Shown piece after piece: positions 9,306 through 19,400 of a DNA stretch of 64,000 bases. The position numbers and the translations under genes are program-made. Source of the stretch: Microbacterium foliorum (GTDB lineage: Bacteria > Actinomycetota > Actinomycetes > Actinomycetales > Microbacteriaceae); the NCBI RefSeq assembly GCF_006385575.1, contig NZ_CP041040.1, positions 2,232,001 to 2,296,000 on the forward strand. The letters run 5' to 3'. The notes under the pieces are model-generated. The model worked only from the letters and a program-made list of their open reading frames with translations, was not told the DNA's origin and searched no databases. Every line of letters begins with the position of its first letter. Position 1 is the first letter of the stretch.

Positions 9306-10453
9306 TTCAGGAATTCGGGGATGTCGATGTCGTCATCCGCGAAGGCCGGCTCGATGCTCGTCGCCGCGACGCGCTGCTGCGCCTTCTCGGGCGCAGGCGT
9401 CTCGGCTGCGGGCTTGCTCTCCTCGTCGTTCGAGAGCGCCACCTCGGGCAGCGTGCTGGCCGCGGCCGGACGCGAGACGACCATCGGGTCGAGACGCAGC
9501 GAGGGCTCGCCGCTGTCGAAGCCGGCGGCGATCACGGTGACGCGCACCTCGTCGCCGAGCGTGTCGTCGATGACCGTACCGAAGATGATGTTCGCCTCGG
9601 GGTGCGCGGCCTCCTTGACGAGATCGGCTGCATCGTGGATCTCGAAGATCCCGAGGTTCGAGCCACCCTGGATCGAGAGCAGGACTCCGTGAGCGCCTTC
9701 GATGCTGGCCTCGAGAAGCGGCGACTCGACGGCCAGCTCGGCGGCCTTGATCGCACGATCGGCGCCGCGAGCGGATCCGATTCCCATGAGCGCGGAACCC
9801 GCGCCCTGCATGACCGACTTCACGTCGGCGAAGTCGAGGTTGATGAGACCCGGGGTCGTGATGAGGTCGGTGATGCCCTGGACACCCGCGAGGAGCACCT
9901 GGTCTGCGGTGGCGAACGCCTCGATCATCGAGATGCCGCGATCGCTGATCTCGAGGAGACGGTCGTTCGGCACCACGATGAGCGTGTCGACCTCTTCTTT
10001 GAGCTTCACCACGCCGGCTTCCGCCTGGCTCTGACGACGACGACCCTCGAACGAGAACGGCTTGGTGACGACACCGATGGTCAGCGCGCCGATCGACTTC
10101 GCGATGCGAGCGACGACTGGGGCTCCACCGGTACCGGTTCCGCCTCCCTCACCCGCCGTCACGAAGACCATGTCGGCTCCCGTGAGCGCCTGCTCGATCT
10201 CCTCGGCGTGGTCCTCGGCGGCGCGACGACCCACTTCGGGGTCGGCACCGGCGCCGAGTCCACGGGTGAGCTCACGACCCACGTCGAGCTTGACGTCGGC
10301 GTCGCTCATCAGCAGCGCCTGAGCGTCGGTGTTGACGGCGATGAACTCGACTCCGCGGAGACCGAGATCGATCATGCGGTTGACGGCGTTGACGCCGCCA
10401 CCGCCGACGCCGACGACCTTGATCACGGCGAGGTAGTTCTGGTTCTGGCTCAT
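9302..10453 (-). CDS. ftsZ: Cell division GTPase FtsZ
   Basis: The 383-residue tubulin homologue that polymerises into the Z-ring. [13 protein letters not shown] lies at 15-27. The tubulin signature GGGTGTG is at 103-109, and the T7-loop region NLDFADVK near 200 completes the GTPase site between subunits. The variable linker runs from about 320 to 370. The C-terminal peptide DIDIPEFLK binds partners such as SepF. The start is the ATG at 10453, with GGAGG about nine bases upstream. The ORF continues upstream, but nothing before MSQNQN resembles FtsZ. A 176-bp AT-richer leader separates it from ftsQ, so it probably has its own promoter. Confidence 0.98.
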   Translation of the reverse strand: MSQNQNYLAVIKVVGVGGGGVNAVNRMIDLGLRGVEFIAVNTDAQALLMSDADVKLDVGRELTRGLGAGADPEVGRRAAEDHAEEIEQALTGADMVFVTAGEGGGTGTGGAPVVARIAKSIGALTIGVVTKPFSFEGRRRQSQAEAGVVKLKEEVDTLIVVPNDRLLEISDRGISMIEAFATADQVLLAGVQGITDLITTPGLINLDFADVKSVMQGAGSALMGIGSARGADRAIKAAELAVESPLLEASIEGAHGVLLSIQGGSNLGIFEIHDAADLVKEAAHPEANIIFGTVIDDTLGDEVRVTVIAAGFDSGEPSLRLDPMVVSRPAAASTLPEVALSNDEESKPAAETPAPEKAQQRVAATSIEPAFADDDIDIPEFLK

Positions 10454-10501
10454 GGCCGGCCTCCGAATAGTCGAACCTGTCTTAGGGGAGATTCCGCCGG
10501 G

Positions 10502-10527
10502 TTGAACCTTAAACCTCAACTAGAGGT
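10502..10527. promoter_or_regulatory. Inverted-repeat operator candidate in the ftsZ leader
   Basis: Two overlapping symmetric elements occur about 50-75 bp before the ftsZ start. ACCTC and GAGGT form perfect arms around 5 bp at 10513-10527. TTGA and TCAA flank 10502-10519. A TACTTT -10-like element (minus strand, 10535-10530) lies just upstream. Such spaced dyads suit a dimeric regulator. An FtsR-like MerR protein encoded at 40704 is a candidate (inference). Confidence 0.4.
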
Positions 10528-10629
10528 GTAAAGTATTTCCCGGTATTGGTTTCTCTTGTTCGAAGGTAAGCGTCACGCACCCGTGCACTCGCAGCGACAC
10601 GGGCGTGTCGCCCGTTTGCCGTCGAAACC

Positions 10630-11577
10630 TCATCCGACGACCACCGCATGCGGCGAAGTGACGTCGATCGTCGACGCCTCGGGGTTGCTCAGCAGGGTCT
10701 TCGTGAGCACTTCACTCTTCATCGGAGAGTCCTCGGAGCTGCCCCAGACGACCGTCAAGCCGCTGCTCAGTGTCAGCGTCACGTCATCGGCCGTCGTCGC
10801 ACTCACTCCCGTGAGCAGGGCGCGCACCTCAGCGGGGACCGAACGCACCACGAGACCCGCGCTCTCGAAGGCCACCGAGTCGGTGCCCCCGTCGATCTCG
10901 AGCAGGGGCTGACCTGCCGGCTGGTCGGAGGTCGTGGCGAGAGCGACGCCCGCGGCGTCCACGAGGGTGTAACCGGCGTCCGAGCGGATGACGCCGACCG
11001 GCGTGCGCTCGACGATCCGCACCGTGAGGTCGTGAGGCGGCTTCGCCTCGAGCGCATAGGTCTCGATCAGCGGGAACGCCAGCAGAGCGGCTTTCACCTC
11101 GCTCGAGTCGACCAGAGCCAGCGGGGTGCCCACCTGCTCCGTCAGAGCCGCCTCCACAGCGGCGGCGTCCAGCGTCGTCGCACCCAGCACCGTGATCTTC
11201 TCGACGGCGAACAGCGGGCTGTACGCGGCCGCGGTCGTGCCGCCGATCAGGAGAACCACGGCGCCGATCGCGCTCAGCCAGACGATGCGTCGCCGACGCG
11301 AACGCTGCGTGAACCGCCTGATCTCCGCCCGCAGCGCCCTGCGCCGCGCTCTTGCCGCGCGCCAGACGTCGCGAGTGGACGTCGGCCGCACCGCGGCATC
11401 CTCAGCCGTCTCCGCAGCGACCTCGGGCTCCGGCCTCAGCGGGGCGACCCGACCGCCTGCCTGTTCGTCATGCTCGACGTCTCGCGCGCGGCCCCTGGTT
11501 CCCGGCTGCGCCCGTCGTCGGGGCGCGCCCTCCGCGGGACCCGCGGGAGGCGTGGGGAGCGGAGGCGGACGACGCAT
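10630..11577 (-). CDS. ftsQ: Cell division protein FtsQ/DivIB
   Basis: A 315-residue bitopic divisome protein. A long Pro/Arg-rich cytoplasmic N-terminus (1-95) leads into one transmembrane helix (about 98-118, IVWLSAIGAVVLLIGG). The extracellular POTRA domain (FAVEKITVLGATTLD, from about 124) and FtsQ beta domain end near 315. FtsQ links FtsL and the septal synthase FtsI-FtsW. It lies between murC and ftsZ, as in other actinobacteria, with 3 bp to murC. Confidence 0.93.
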   Translation of the reverse strand: MRRPPPLPTPPAGPAEGAPRRRAQPGTRGRARDVEHDEQAGGRVAPLRPEPEVAAETAEDAAVRPTSTRDVWRAARARRRALRAEIRRFTQRSRRRRIVWLSAIGAVVLLIGGTTAAAYSPLFAVEKITVLGATTLDAAAVEAALTEQVGTPLALVDSSEVKAALLAFPLIETYALEAKPPHDLTVRIVERTPVGVIRSDAGYTLVDAAGVALATTSDQPAGQPLLEIDGGTDSVAFESAGLVVRSVPAEVRALLTGVSATTADDVTLTLSSGLTVVWGSSEDSPMKSEVLTKTLLSNPEASTIDVTSPHAVVVG

Positions 11578-11580
11578 CTG

Positions 11581-12978
11581 CTAGACCTCGGTGGTCCGCA
11601 GCGACTCGAGCACCTGCGGGATGATCTGGTACACGTTGCCGCAGCCCAGCGTGACGACGAAGTCGCCGTCGCGGGCTACCGACGCCGTGTAATCGGCCGC
11701 CTGCTGCCAGTCGGCCACGAAGTGCACGTGCGAGGGGTCACGGAACGCGCCGCTCACCAGTTCGCCGGTGACACCGGGAACCGGGTCCTCCCGAGCACCG
11801 TAGACGTCGAGCACGACCGTGTGGTCGGCGTACGTCTCGAGCACGTCGGCGAACTCGCGGAACATGTGCTGCGTGCGCGAGTAGGTGTGCGGCTGCTGGA
11901 TCGCGATGATCCTGCCCGAGCCGGCGATCGATCGCATCGCCTCGAGCGCCGCGCGCACTTCTGTCGGGTGGTGGGAGTAGTCGTCGTAGACCGTGACACC
12001 GCGCTCGACACCGTGCTGCTCGAGGCGACGGACAGTGCCGGCGAACCCCTCGACGGCGCGCGCGGACTCGGCCAGGCCGAAGCCGACTGAGAGGAGGACC
12101 GTGATGGCACCGGCCGCGTTGATCGCATTGTGCACACCGGGCACGGCGAGCTGCAGAGGCACGCTCTCGGGCCCCCGGCTCACCGTGGCCGAGACGGGTC
12201 CGTCCGTCACGATGTCGGTCACCCTGACATCCGCGCCCTCCGCCTGTCCGAAGGTGATGACGTTGGGGTGCGAGAGGCCTGCTCCCACGCGCAGCGCGCC
12301 GGGGTCGTCGCTCGAGATGACGACAGCCTCCGTGGCCGCGTCGGCGAAGCGCACGAACGCATCGTGGAACGCCTCGTCGGAACCGTAGTGGTCGAGATGA
12401 TCCGGGTCGACGTTCGTGATGAGAGCGACGGCGGTGTCGTAGAGCAGGAAGGTGCCGTCGGACTCGTCGGCCTCGATCACGAAGAGTTCGCCCGACCCCG
12501 TCGCACTGGAGACGCCGAGCTGTTCGATCACGCCGCCGTTGACGAAGTTCGGGTCGGCACCGAGCGCCTGAAGCGCGGTCACGATCATGCCGGTCGACGT
12601 GGTCTTGCCGTGGGCGCCGGCGACCGAGACGAGTCGCCGCGAGCCGATCAGCCAGTGCAGCGCCTGCGAGCGGTGGATGACGTGCAGCCCGCGCTCCTTG
12701 GCGGTGACGAACTCGGGGTTCTCCGGCCAGATCGCCCCCGTGTGGACCACTGTGTCTGCGTCGCCGAGATGGGCGGCGTCATGCCCGACGTGCACGACGG
12801 CTCCGGCCGCCTCGAGTGCGCGCAGGTTGTCGCTGTCGGCGCGGTCGCTGCCGGACACGCGGATGCCCGCATCGAGGAACATCTTGGCGAGCCCGCTCAT
12901 GCCGGACCCGCCGATGCCGATGAAGTGCGCGGAGGAGATCGACTCGGGGATCGGGAGGGAGAGGTCAGGTCTGATCAT
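11581..12978 (-). CDS. murC: UDP-N-acetylmuramate--L-alanine ligase MurC
   Basis: A 465-residue cytoplasmic Mur ligase that adds the first stem-peptide residue to UDP-MurNAc using ATP. The N-terminal Rossmann domain has [11 protein letters not shown] at 21-31. The ATP P-loop is GAHGKTTS at 121-128. The central DPDHLDHYG segment and C-terminal HHPTEV motif fit the family. The start at 12978 gives the normal length. It lies between murG and ftsQ. Confidence 0.97.
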   Translation of the reverse strand: MIRPDLSLPIPESISSAHFIGIGGSGMSGLAKMFLDAGIRVSGSDRADSDNLRALEAAGAVVHVGHDAAHLGDADTVVHTGAIWPENPEFVTAKERGLHVIHRSQALHWLIGSRRLVSVAGAHGKTTSTGMIVTALQALGADPNFVNGGVIEQLGVSSATGSGELFVIEADESDGTFLLYDTAVALITNVDPDHLDHYGSDEAFHDAFVRFADAATEAVVISSDDPGALRVGAGLSHPNVITFGQAEGADVRVTDIVTDGPVSATVSRGPESVPLQLAVPGVHNAINAAGAITVLLSVGFGLAESARAVEGFAGTVRRLEQHGVERGVTVYDDYSHHPTEVRAALEAMRSIAGSGRIIAIQQPHTYSRTQHMFREFADVLETYADHTVVLDVYGAREDPVPGVTGELVSGAFRDPSHVHFVADWQQAADYTASVARDGDFVVTLGCGNVYQIIPQVLESLRTTEV

Positions 12979-13042
12979 GTCGGGTTCAGTCTACTTTTCG
13001 GTGATGACGTTGCGGCGTCGCGGAGGCGTGTCTATGGCGATC

Positions 13043-14119
13043 TCAGGAGGCCCTGAGCGCGCGATCCACCAGGGCGATGAGGTTCTCCGTGCCGCTGCGG
13101 GTGCCGACCTGTCCTGCGGCCGCCTGCATGGCTGCGAGCTGCTGCGGATCCTCCATGACCGGGATCACCAGTCGGCGCACCGCATCGCCGTCGAACGTCG
13201 CGTCGTCGAGGAGACGCGCAGCGCCGGCGGCCACGGCCGAGGCCGCGTTCAGCCGCTGCTCGCCGTTGCCCACCGAATAAGGCACGTACAGCGCGGGGAT
13301 TCCGAGCGCGCTGATCTCGCTCACGGTGGCGGCGCCGGATCTCGAGACGATGAGGTCGGCCAGGGCGAATGCGAGATCCATCCGGTCGACATAGCGCCGC
13401 ATCGCGTAACCGGGCACCTCGGGGTCTGCGAGATCGCTGCGCTCACCCGTCACGTGCAGCAGCTGCCATCCGGCGGCCAGGACGTCGCCCCACGAGTCGG
13501 CGAGGGCCTCGTTCAGCCGCTGAGCGCCGAGCGAGCCGCCGAAGACGAGAAGTACGGGGCGCGCGGGGTCGAGCCCGAAGCTCGCGGCAGCTTCTTCGCG
13601 CAGGGCTGCGCGGTCGAGCTCGATGACCTCGCGCCGCAGCGGCATGCCCACCACCTCGCCACCTCGCAGGGGTGTCCCCGCGAAGGCGACTCCCGTGGCA
13701 GCTGCCCGACGAGCACCGAGGACGTTGGCGAGGCCGGGCTTCGCGTTGGCCTCGTGCACCACGAAGGGAACCCTCTCGCGGCCTGCGGCGACGTAGGCCG
13801 GGGCAGAGGCGTAGCCTCCGAATCCGACGACGACGTCGACGTCATGAGCGCGGATGTGATCGCGCACCTGAGCGACCGCTCGACGGAACCGAGCCGGGAA
13901 CATGGCTGCCTGCTTGTCGGGCCGCCGGGGGAACGGGACCTTGTCGACGATGAGCAGCTCATAGCCCCTTTCCGGGACGAGACGGGATTCGAGTCCCTCG
14001 GCCGTTCCCAGCACCAGCACGGTCGCATCCGCGTCGCGGGCGCGCAGTGCGTCAGCGACGGCGAGCAGGGGGTTGACGTGACCGGCGGTTCCACCGCCGG
14101 CGAGAAGGTACGTGGTCAC
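13043..14119 (-). CDS. murG: MurG, lipid II-forming GlcNAc transferase
   Basis: A 358-residue peripheral membrane GT28 glycosyltransferase that transfers GlcNAc from UDP-GlcNAc to lipid I. The N-terminal glycine-rich loop GGGTAGHVNP is at 8-17. The second loop GGSLGAQRLN lies near 190. The C-terminal sugar-nucleotide site has SRSGAATVSE near 265. It starts at a GTG at 14119 that overlaps the ftsW stop as GTGA. Confidence 0.96.
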   Translation of the reverse strand: MTTYLLAGGGTAGHVNPLLAVADALRARDADATVLVLGTAEGLESRLVPERGYELLIVDKVPFPRRPDKQAAMFPARFRRAVAQVRDHIRAHDVDVVVGFGGYASAPAYVAAGRERVPFVVHEANAKPGLANVLGARRAAATGVAFAGTPLRGGEVVGMPLRREVIELDRAALREEAAASFGLDPARPVLLVFGGSLGAQRLNEALADSWGDVLAAGWQLLHVTGERSDLADPEVPGYAMRRYVDRMDLAFALADLIVSRSGAATVSEISALGIPALYVPYSVGNGEQRLNAASAVAAGAARLLDDATFDGDAVRRLVIPVMEDPQQLAAMQAAAGQVGTRSGTENLIALVDRALRAS

Positions 14120-15354
14120 CGTGTGACCTTACCCCGCCCTGCTGAAGCGGCCCGTCCAGGCGAACGGCCCTCGGCGACGGGGATGGTGCGCGCGAACGAG
14201 AGCAGCACTCCGCAGGCGATGAGAACAGCCAGGAGCGCCGTGCCACCCTGTGACATGAAGGGCAGCGGCACACCCATGACGGGGAACAGCCCGATCACGA
14301 CGCCGATGTTGAAGACGGCCTGCCCGGTGATCCAGACGGTGATGCCACCGGCTGCGACGCGGATGAACGGGTCTGCGGTCTTGCGGATGATGTGGAAGGC
14401 GCCGACCGTGAAGAGGGTGAACAGCGCCAGCACGACGATGCAGCCGATCAGTCCCAGCTCTTCGCCGACGATGGCGAAGATGAAGTCGTTGCCCGCGGCG
14501 GGCAGCCACCCGTACTTCTCCTGCGAGTTGCCGAGGCCCACTCCGAAGACACCGCCGGAGGCCATGCCCCACACACCATGGATCGACTGATAGCAGTCAC
14601 CCGTGTAGGCAGACATGTCCGAGCATGTCGCGGTGATGCGCCGCATGCGGTCAGGGCTCGTGATGGCCAGGGCGATGACGGCGACCACCCCGAGCAGCAC
14701 CGGGAGGATGAACAGCCGGAGCTTCACGCCCGAGAAGAAGAGACAGCCGAGCAGGATGATGACGAGCACCATCGCGGTGCCGAGGTCTTTGCCCGCGATG
14801 ACCGTTCCGATCGCCAGCGCGCCGACAGGCACGACCGGGATGAAGACCTGGTGCCAGGTGCCGAGCATGGTCTGCTTGCGCATCAGAACGAAGCCGATCC
14901 ACAGTGCGAGTGCGAGCTTGAGGAACTCGGACGGCTGCAGGGTGAACCCCGCGATCATGATCCAGTTGCGGTTTCCGCCGTCCTCGATGCCGAGCGGCGT
15001 GAAGACGAGAAGCTGCAGCGCGATGGCGCCGAATAGCGCGGGCCAGGCCATGCGCTTGAGGAACGCGATCGGAAGTCGTGAGATCAGGAACATCAGCGGC
15101 ACGCCGAGCACGGCGAAGATCCCCTGACGCAGCGCGCCGTCCATCGGGTTCTCCCCGTTGGACACGGCGGTCGCGCTCGTCGCCGACAGCACCATCACGA
15201 GACCGAAGATGGTCAGCATCAGCGCGGCCGATGCGATCATCAGGAATTCGGTCGAGACAGGGGTGAATCGACGCCCGAGCGACACTCTGGCGGCGAGGCC
15301 CCCTGAGCGGGTGCTGCCGGTGTCAGAGCGGTGGGGGCGTTCGACCTGCGTCAT
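14116..15354 (-). CDS. ftsW: FtsW, SEDS septal peptidoglycan glycosyltransferase
   Basis: A 412-residue polytopic SEDS protein with about ten membrane segments that polymerises lipid II at the septum with FtsI. The motif PFMSQGGTALLA near residue 370, and the QEKYGWLPAAGNDFIFAIVGEELG stretch before it, are typical of FtsW/RodA. The hydrophilic N-terminus (1-35) and the Arg-rich C-terminus are cytoplasmic. The start at 15354 overlaps the end of murD by 32 bp, a long overlap, so a slightly later start is possible. Confidence 0.95.
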   Translation of the reverse strand: MTQVERPHRSDTGSTRSGGLAARVSLGRRFTPVSTEFLMIASAALMLTIFGLVMVLSATSATAVSNGENPMDGALRQGIFAVLGVPLMFLISRLPIAFLKRMAWPALFGAIALQLLVFTPLGIEDGGNRNWIMIAGFTLQPSEFLKLALALWIGFVLMRKQTMLGTWHQVFIPVVPVGALAIGTVIAGKDLGTAMVLVIILLGCLFFSGVKLRLFILPVLLGVVAVIALAITSPDRMRRITATCSDMSAYTGDCYQSIHGVWGMASGGVFGVGLGNSQEKYGWLPAAGNDFIFAIVGEELGLIGCIVVLALFTLFTVGAFHIIRKTADPFIRVAAGGITVWITGQAVFNIGVVIGLFPVMGVPLPFMSQGGTALLAVLIACGVLLSFARTIPVAEGRSPGRAASAGRGKVTR

Positions 15355-16861
15355 CGGCGCTCCCCCGGTCTATCCAGTCCTGCACCGCTTCGGCGAAGCG
15401 GTGTCCTCGATCCGCATAGCTGGAGAACTGATCGAAGGAGGCCGCTGCGGGGGCCAGCAGAACTGTGCCCTCGTCTTCGACGATCCCCGCGGCGATCTCC
15501 ACCACGCGATTCATGACCTGACCAGTCTCGCCAGCATCCACCTCGAACACCGGCACCTGCGGCGCGTGTCGCTCGAATGCCGCGACGACGGCCGCGCGCT
15601 CCACTCCGATGACCACGGCCGCACGGGCGGTCGTGCCGGCCGTCGCGACCAGATCGCCGATGTCGACGCCCTTGAGGTCGCCGCCGACGACCCAGACCGC
15701 ACCGGGGTACGCGCGGAGCGACGAAGCGGCCGCATGAGGGTTGGTCGCCTTGGAGTCGTCCACCCAGGTGATGCCGCCGTGTCGGGCGATGATCTGGATG
15801 CGATGCTCGTCGAGCCGGAAGGACTGCAGCGCGGCGTGGATCGCCTCGGGCGCGACGCCCAGCGAGCGCGCGAGCGCACTCGCCGCGAGGATGTTCTGCA
15901 CGATGTGCGGCGCGGCAAGGCCGGCATCCCGGAGGTCCGCGACGGTCGTGAGCTCGAGGGCGCTGCTGGTCCGGTCGTCCAGGAACGCGCGATCGACGAT
16001 CAGCCCCTCCACGACACCGAGGTCGCTCGGACCGGGGATGCCGAGATCGAAGCCGATCGCGCGCGCGCCCTCGACGACCTCGGCCTCCTCGACCATGATC
16101 CTGGTCGCCTCGTCGGCCTTGTTGTAGACGCAGGCGACGCGGGTGTTGCGGTAGACGAGAGCCTTCGCGTCGCGGTACGCCCGCGCGCTCCCGTGCCACA
16201 CCAGATGGTCGTCGGCGAGGTTCAGGCACACCGAGGCATGCGGATACAGCTCGCCTTCGGCTCGGGAGAGCCCGAGATACCAGAGCTGATGGCTCGACAG
16301 CTCGACGACGAGCGCATCGAAGCCCGCCGGGTCGCGCACCGCGTCGAGCACCGGCACTCCGATGTTGCCGCAGGGCGCCGCACGCAGTCCGCCTTCGACC
16401 AGAAGGGAGGCGGTGAGCTGCGTCGTGGTGGTCTTGCCATTGGTGCCGGTGATGAGCACCCAGTCGGCCGGAGTGCCATCAGGGCGCGGCACCTTGTCAC
16501 GCACTCGCCAGGCGAGCTCGATGTCACCCCAGAGCGCGATGCCGGACTCCTGCGTCCAGCGGATCACGGGGTGCGAGGGAGCGAACCCCGGAGACGCGAT
16601 GACGACCTCGGGCGCGAATTCCGCCAGTGTCTCGGGAACCTGATCGAGAGGCCCGAGCTCGAGCCGGGCGCCGATCACCGGCAGGAGCTTGGCATACTCC
16701 TCTTCCGCGGATTCGGACAGGACCAGCACATCCGCACCGAGTTCGGTCAGCGTGTCGGCCACCGAGAAGCCGGTCATGGAGAGTCCGAGAACCGCCACAC
16801 GCAGACCCGACCAGTCGGAGCTCCAGCTCGTGAGCGTCGCGAGCCTCGCCTCAGTCGACAC
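15323..16861 (-). CDS. murD: UDP-MurNAc-L-Ala--D-Glu ligase MurD
   Basis: A 512-residue cytoplasmic Mur ligase adding D-glutamate. The N-terminal nucleotide domain contains VLGLSMTGFSVAD (24-36). The P-loop GTNGKTTTT lies near 133, and the DDSKATNPHA motif near 370 is diagnostic. It overlaps mraY by 11 bp upstream and ftsW by 32 bp downstream, indicating a tightly packed operon. Confidence 0.96.
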   Translation of the reverse strand: MSTEARLATLTSWSSDWSGLRVAVLGLSMTGFSVADTLTELGADVLVLSESAEEEYAKLLPVIGARLELGPLDQVPETLAEFAPEVVIASPGFAPSHPVIRWTQESGIALWGDIELAWRVRDKVPRPDGTPADWVLITGTNGKTTTTQLTASLLVEGGLRAAPCGNIGVPVLDAVRDPAGFDALVVELSSHQLWYLGLSRAEGELYPHASVCLNLADDHLVWHGSARAYRDAKALVYRNTRVACVYNKADEATRIMVEEAEVVEGARAIGFDLGIPGPSDLGVVEGLIVDRAFLDDRTSSALELTTVADLRDAGLAAPHIVQNILAASALARSLGVAPEAIHAALQSFRLDEHRIQIIARHGGITWVDDSKATNPHAAASSLRAYPGAVWVVGGDLKGVDIGDLVATAGTTARAAVVIGVERAAVVAAFERHAPQVPVFEVDAGETGQVMNRVVEIAAGIVEDEGTVLLAPAAASFDQFSSYADRGHRFAEAVQDWIDRGSADDAGRTPPPL

Positions 16862-17963
16862 GTGTCAGCCACTCCACATAGAACAGGCCGACCGCCGAGA
16901 TCGCGAGGAGACCCGCGATGATCCACATGCGGACCACGATCGTCACCTCGGACCACCCGCGCATCTCGAGATGGTGGTGGAAGGGGCTCATCAGGAACAG
17001 CCGCTTGCCGCGGGTGATCTTGAAGTATGCGCGCTGGAGGATCACCGACCCGGAGGCGAGGACGAAGACGCCGGCGATCACGAGAAGCAGCAGCTCTGTG
17101 CGGGTGAGGATCGCCATGGCGGTGATGACGCCTCCGATCGCCATGGATCCGACATCACCCATGAAGACCTTCGCCTTGGGCGCGTTCCACCAGAGGAAGC
17201 CGATCAGGCTCGCGGCGAACGACGCGGCGATGATAGCCAGGCTGAACGGATCGCGCACTTCGTAGCATCCGCCCAGAGCCGCCGTCTCGACGCCCTCTCC
17301 GACGCACGACTGCTTGAACTGCCAGAACGCGATCAGGCTGTAGGCACCGACGACGATGACTCCGGCGCCCGCGGCGAGACCGTCGAGGCCGTCTGTGAGG
17401 TTGACGCTGTTCGACGTCGCGACGCCGATGACCGAGATCCAGAGCAGATACAGCGCCCACCCGAGGATCGCTGTGAAGGCGAAGAGGTTCAGCCAGGGGA
17501 TGTCGCGGAACAGCGAGATCGACCCGGATGCCGGAGTCTGATCGAACGCGTTCGGGAAGTTCAGGGCGACGATGCCGAACGGGATGATCACGACGAGCTG
17601 GCCGATGATCTTGCGCCAGCCCGAGAGCCCGAGGCTGCGCTGGCTCCGCACCTTCATGTAGTCGTCGATGAAGCCGACGGCTCCGAAGCCCACCATCAGC
17701 CAGATGACGAGAAGCGCGGACAGCGCGGGGGTGCCGCCACCGACGTACGTGCCGGTGAAGTAGCCGACCATCGTGCCGACGATGAAGATCACGCCACCCA
17801 TGGTGGGTGTGCCGCGCTTCGCCTCGTGGTTCGGGTTCTCGATCGCCTCGGGCGTGCGGATGACCTGCCCCCAGCCCCACTTGCGGAAGAGCCGGAGGAA
17901 GACGGGAGTCAGGAAGAGAGTGAAGGCGAGCGAGATGGCAGCCGCCATGATGAGAGATCTCAC
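16851..17963 (-). CDS. mraY: Phospho-MurNAc-pentapeptide translocase MraY
   Basis: A 370-residue integral membrane enzyme with about ten helices that moves phospho-MurNAc-pentapeptide to undecaprenyl phosphate, forming lipid I. Visible motifs are the cytoplasmic GTPTMGGVIF loop, DDYMK, the N.TDGLDGLAAG loop, FMGDVGSMAIGG and the histidine-rich FHHHLE near residue 330. It overlaps murF by 4 bp. Confidence 0.97.
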   Translation of the reverse strand: MRSLIMAAAISLAFTLFLTPVFLRLFRKWGWGQVIRTPEAIENPNHEAKRGTPTMGGVIFIVGTMVGYFTGTYVGGGTPALSALLVIWLMVGFGAVGFIDDYMKVRSQRSLGLSGWRKIIGQLVVIIPFGIVALNFPNAFDQTPASGSISLFRDIPWLNLFAFTAILGWALYLLWISVIGVATSNSVNLTDGLDGLAAGAGVIVVGAYSLIAFWQFKQSCVGEGVETAALGGCYEVRDPFSLAIIAASFAASLIGFLWWNAPKAKVFMGDVGSMAIGGVITAMAILTRTELLLLVIAGVFVLASGSVILQRAYFKITRGKRLFLMSPFHHHLEMRGWSEVTIVVRMWIIAGLLAISAVGLFYVEWLTRVD

Positions 17964-19372
17964 GAGAACAATTCTCCCAGACGATCGCCGAGGTGCCGGA
18001 GGCCCACGGAATTGGAGGACTTCACGAGCACGCGGTCGCCGTCGCGGAGTTCGGTGCGCAGGTAGTCGAACGCCGCGTCCTGGTCGGGGAAGAAGATGGC
18101 CTCGCTGTCCCAGGACCCTTCGCCGATGGCCGAGATGTAGAGCCTGCGGGCCTCGGGGCCCACGACGACGATCCGCTGGATGTTCAGCCGCACGGCCAGC
18201 AGTCCGATGCGGTCATGCTCCTCGCCGGCGGTCTCACCGAGCTCGCTCATGGCGCCGAGCACCGCGACCGTCCGCTCATCCGGGCCGGTGATCTGGGCGA
18301 GAGTGCGCAGCGCCGCCGCCATGGAGTCGGGGCTGGCGTTGTAGGCGTCGTTGATGATGCGCACTCGGTCGCTGCCCATCGGCTGCATGCGCCAGCGCTC
18401 CGCGATCTCGACCGTCTCGAGACGCGCGATGGCGTCGGCCGCTGACACTCCGAGCACCCCCGCGGCGGTGATGGCCGCCAGCGCATTGCCGATGTGGTGC
18501 GCGCCGAGCACCTGCAGGCGCAGGGGCAGGCTCTCCCCCGCCGCTTCGATGATGCACGAGGTGCCGGATGCGGTGACCTCGAGGTCGTGGGCCTGCACGT
18601 CTGCGGTGGCACTCTGGCCGAAGCTGACGACCTGCATGCCCCGCGACTCGGCGAGCTCGCCCATCGCGGCCACGCGGGCGTCGTCGATGTTGAGCACAGC
18701 TGTGCCTGAGGGGCGTGCAGCGGCCACGAGCTCGGACTTGGCCTTGGCTGTCGCCTCGATGCCGCCGAATCCGCCGGCATGCGCCATTCCGACCATCAGC
18801 ACCACCGCGACGTCCGGCTCCACGAGTCCGGCGAGACGGGCGATGCTCCCCGGCGCATCCGCGCCGAACTCACTGACGAGGAAGCGCGTGCCGTCCGTGA
18901 CGCGCAGCATGGTGACCGGTGCGCCCACCTCGTTGTTGTACGAGTTGATCGGCGCGACGGTCTCACCCTCGTCGGCGAGGATGCGGGCGAGGAAGTTCTT
19001 CGTCGTCGTCTTGCCGTTCGATCCGGTGATCCCGACGATCTTCAGATCTCCCGCCGCGCGCACGCGCGCGACCACCTCGCGCGCGAGGTCGGCGAGAGCG
19101 ACGACGACGTCGGGCACGACGATCTGCGCGATCTCCTCATCGACCTCGTGCTCGACGATCGCGAGAGCGGCACCGGCGGCCAGCGCCGACCCGACGAACC
19201 GATGTCCGTCGGTCTCGGCTCCTGGCTTCGCGACGAAGACGGATCCGGGCGCCATGTTGCGCGAGTCGGTGTCGACCACACCGTCGATGACGGTGTCGGC
19301 GGTCGAAGAACCGGCGAGGCGGAGATCACCCCCGACGACGGCGGCGATCTCAGCAAGCGACAGGGCGATCAT
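17960..19372 (-). CDS. murF: MurF, UDP-MurNAc-tripeptide--D-Ala-D-Ala ligase
   Basis: A 470-residue Mur ligase that adds D-Ala-D-Ala, completing the UDP-MurNAc-pentapeptide. An N-terminal substrate-binding domain with DSRNMAPGSVFVA (36-48) precedes the P-loop GITGSNGKTTTK (114-125). NDAYNASPDSM lies in the central/C-terminal region. It begins only 28 bp after the ftsI stop. In most clusters murE lies here; it does not in this window. Confidence 0.96.
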   Translation of the reverse strand: MIALSLAEIAAVVGGDLRLAGSSTADTVIDGVVDTDSRNMAPGSVFVAKPGAETDGHRFVGSALAAGAALAIVEHEVDEEIAQIVVPDVVVALADLAREVVARVRAAGDLKIVGITGSNGKTTTKNFLARILADEGETVAPINSYNNEVGAPVTMLRVTDGTRFLVSEFGADAPGSIARLAGLVEPDVAVVLMVGMAHAGGFGGIEATAKAKSELVAAARPSGTAVLNIDDARVAAMGELAESRGMQVVSFGQSATADVQAHDLEVTASGTSCIIEAAGESLPLRLQVLGAHHIGNALAAITAAGVLGVSAADAIARLETVEIAERWRMQPMGSDRVRIINDAYNASPDSMAAALRTLAQITGPDERTVAVLGAMSELGETAGEEHDRIGLLAVRLNIQRIVVVGPEARRLYISAIGEGSWDSEAIFFPDQDAAFDYLRTELRDGDRVLVKSSNSVGLRHLGDRLGELFS

Positions 19373-19400
19373 GACGTCTCCAGGCGCGGCAGGGCGCCGT

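Noticed and set aside
9573..10531. Extended upstream frame for ftsZ and other N-terminal extensions (rluD, pyc, aroG, TetR).
   Set aside because: Residues before the chosen starts do not fit the families, and the ribosome-binding sites support the shorter starts.
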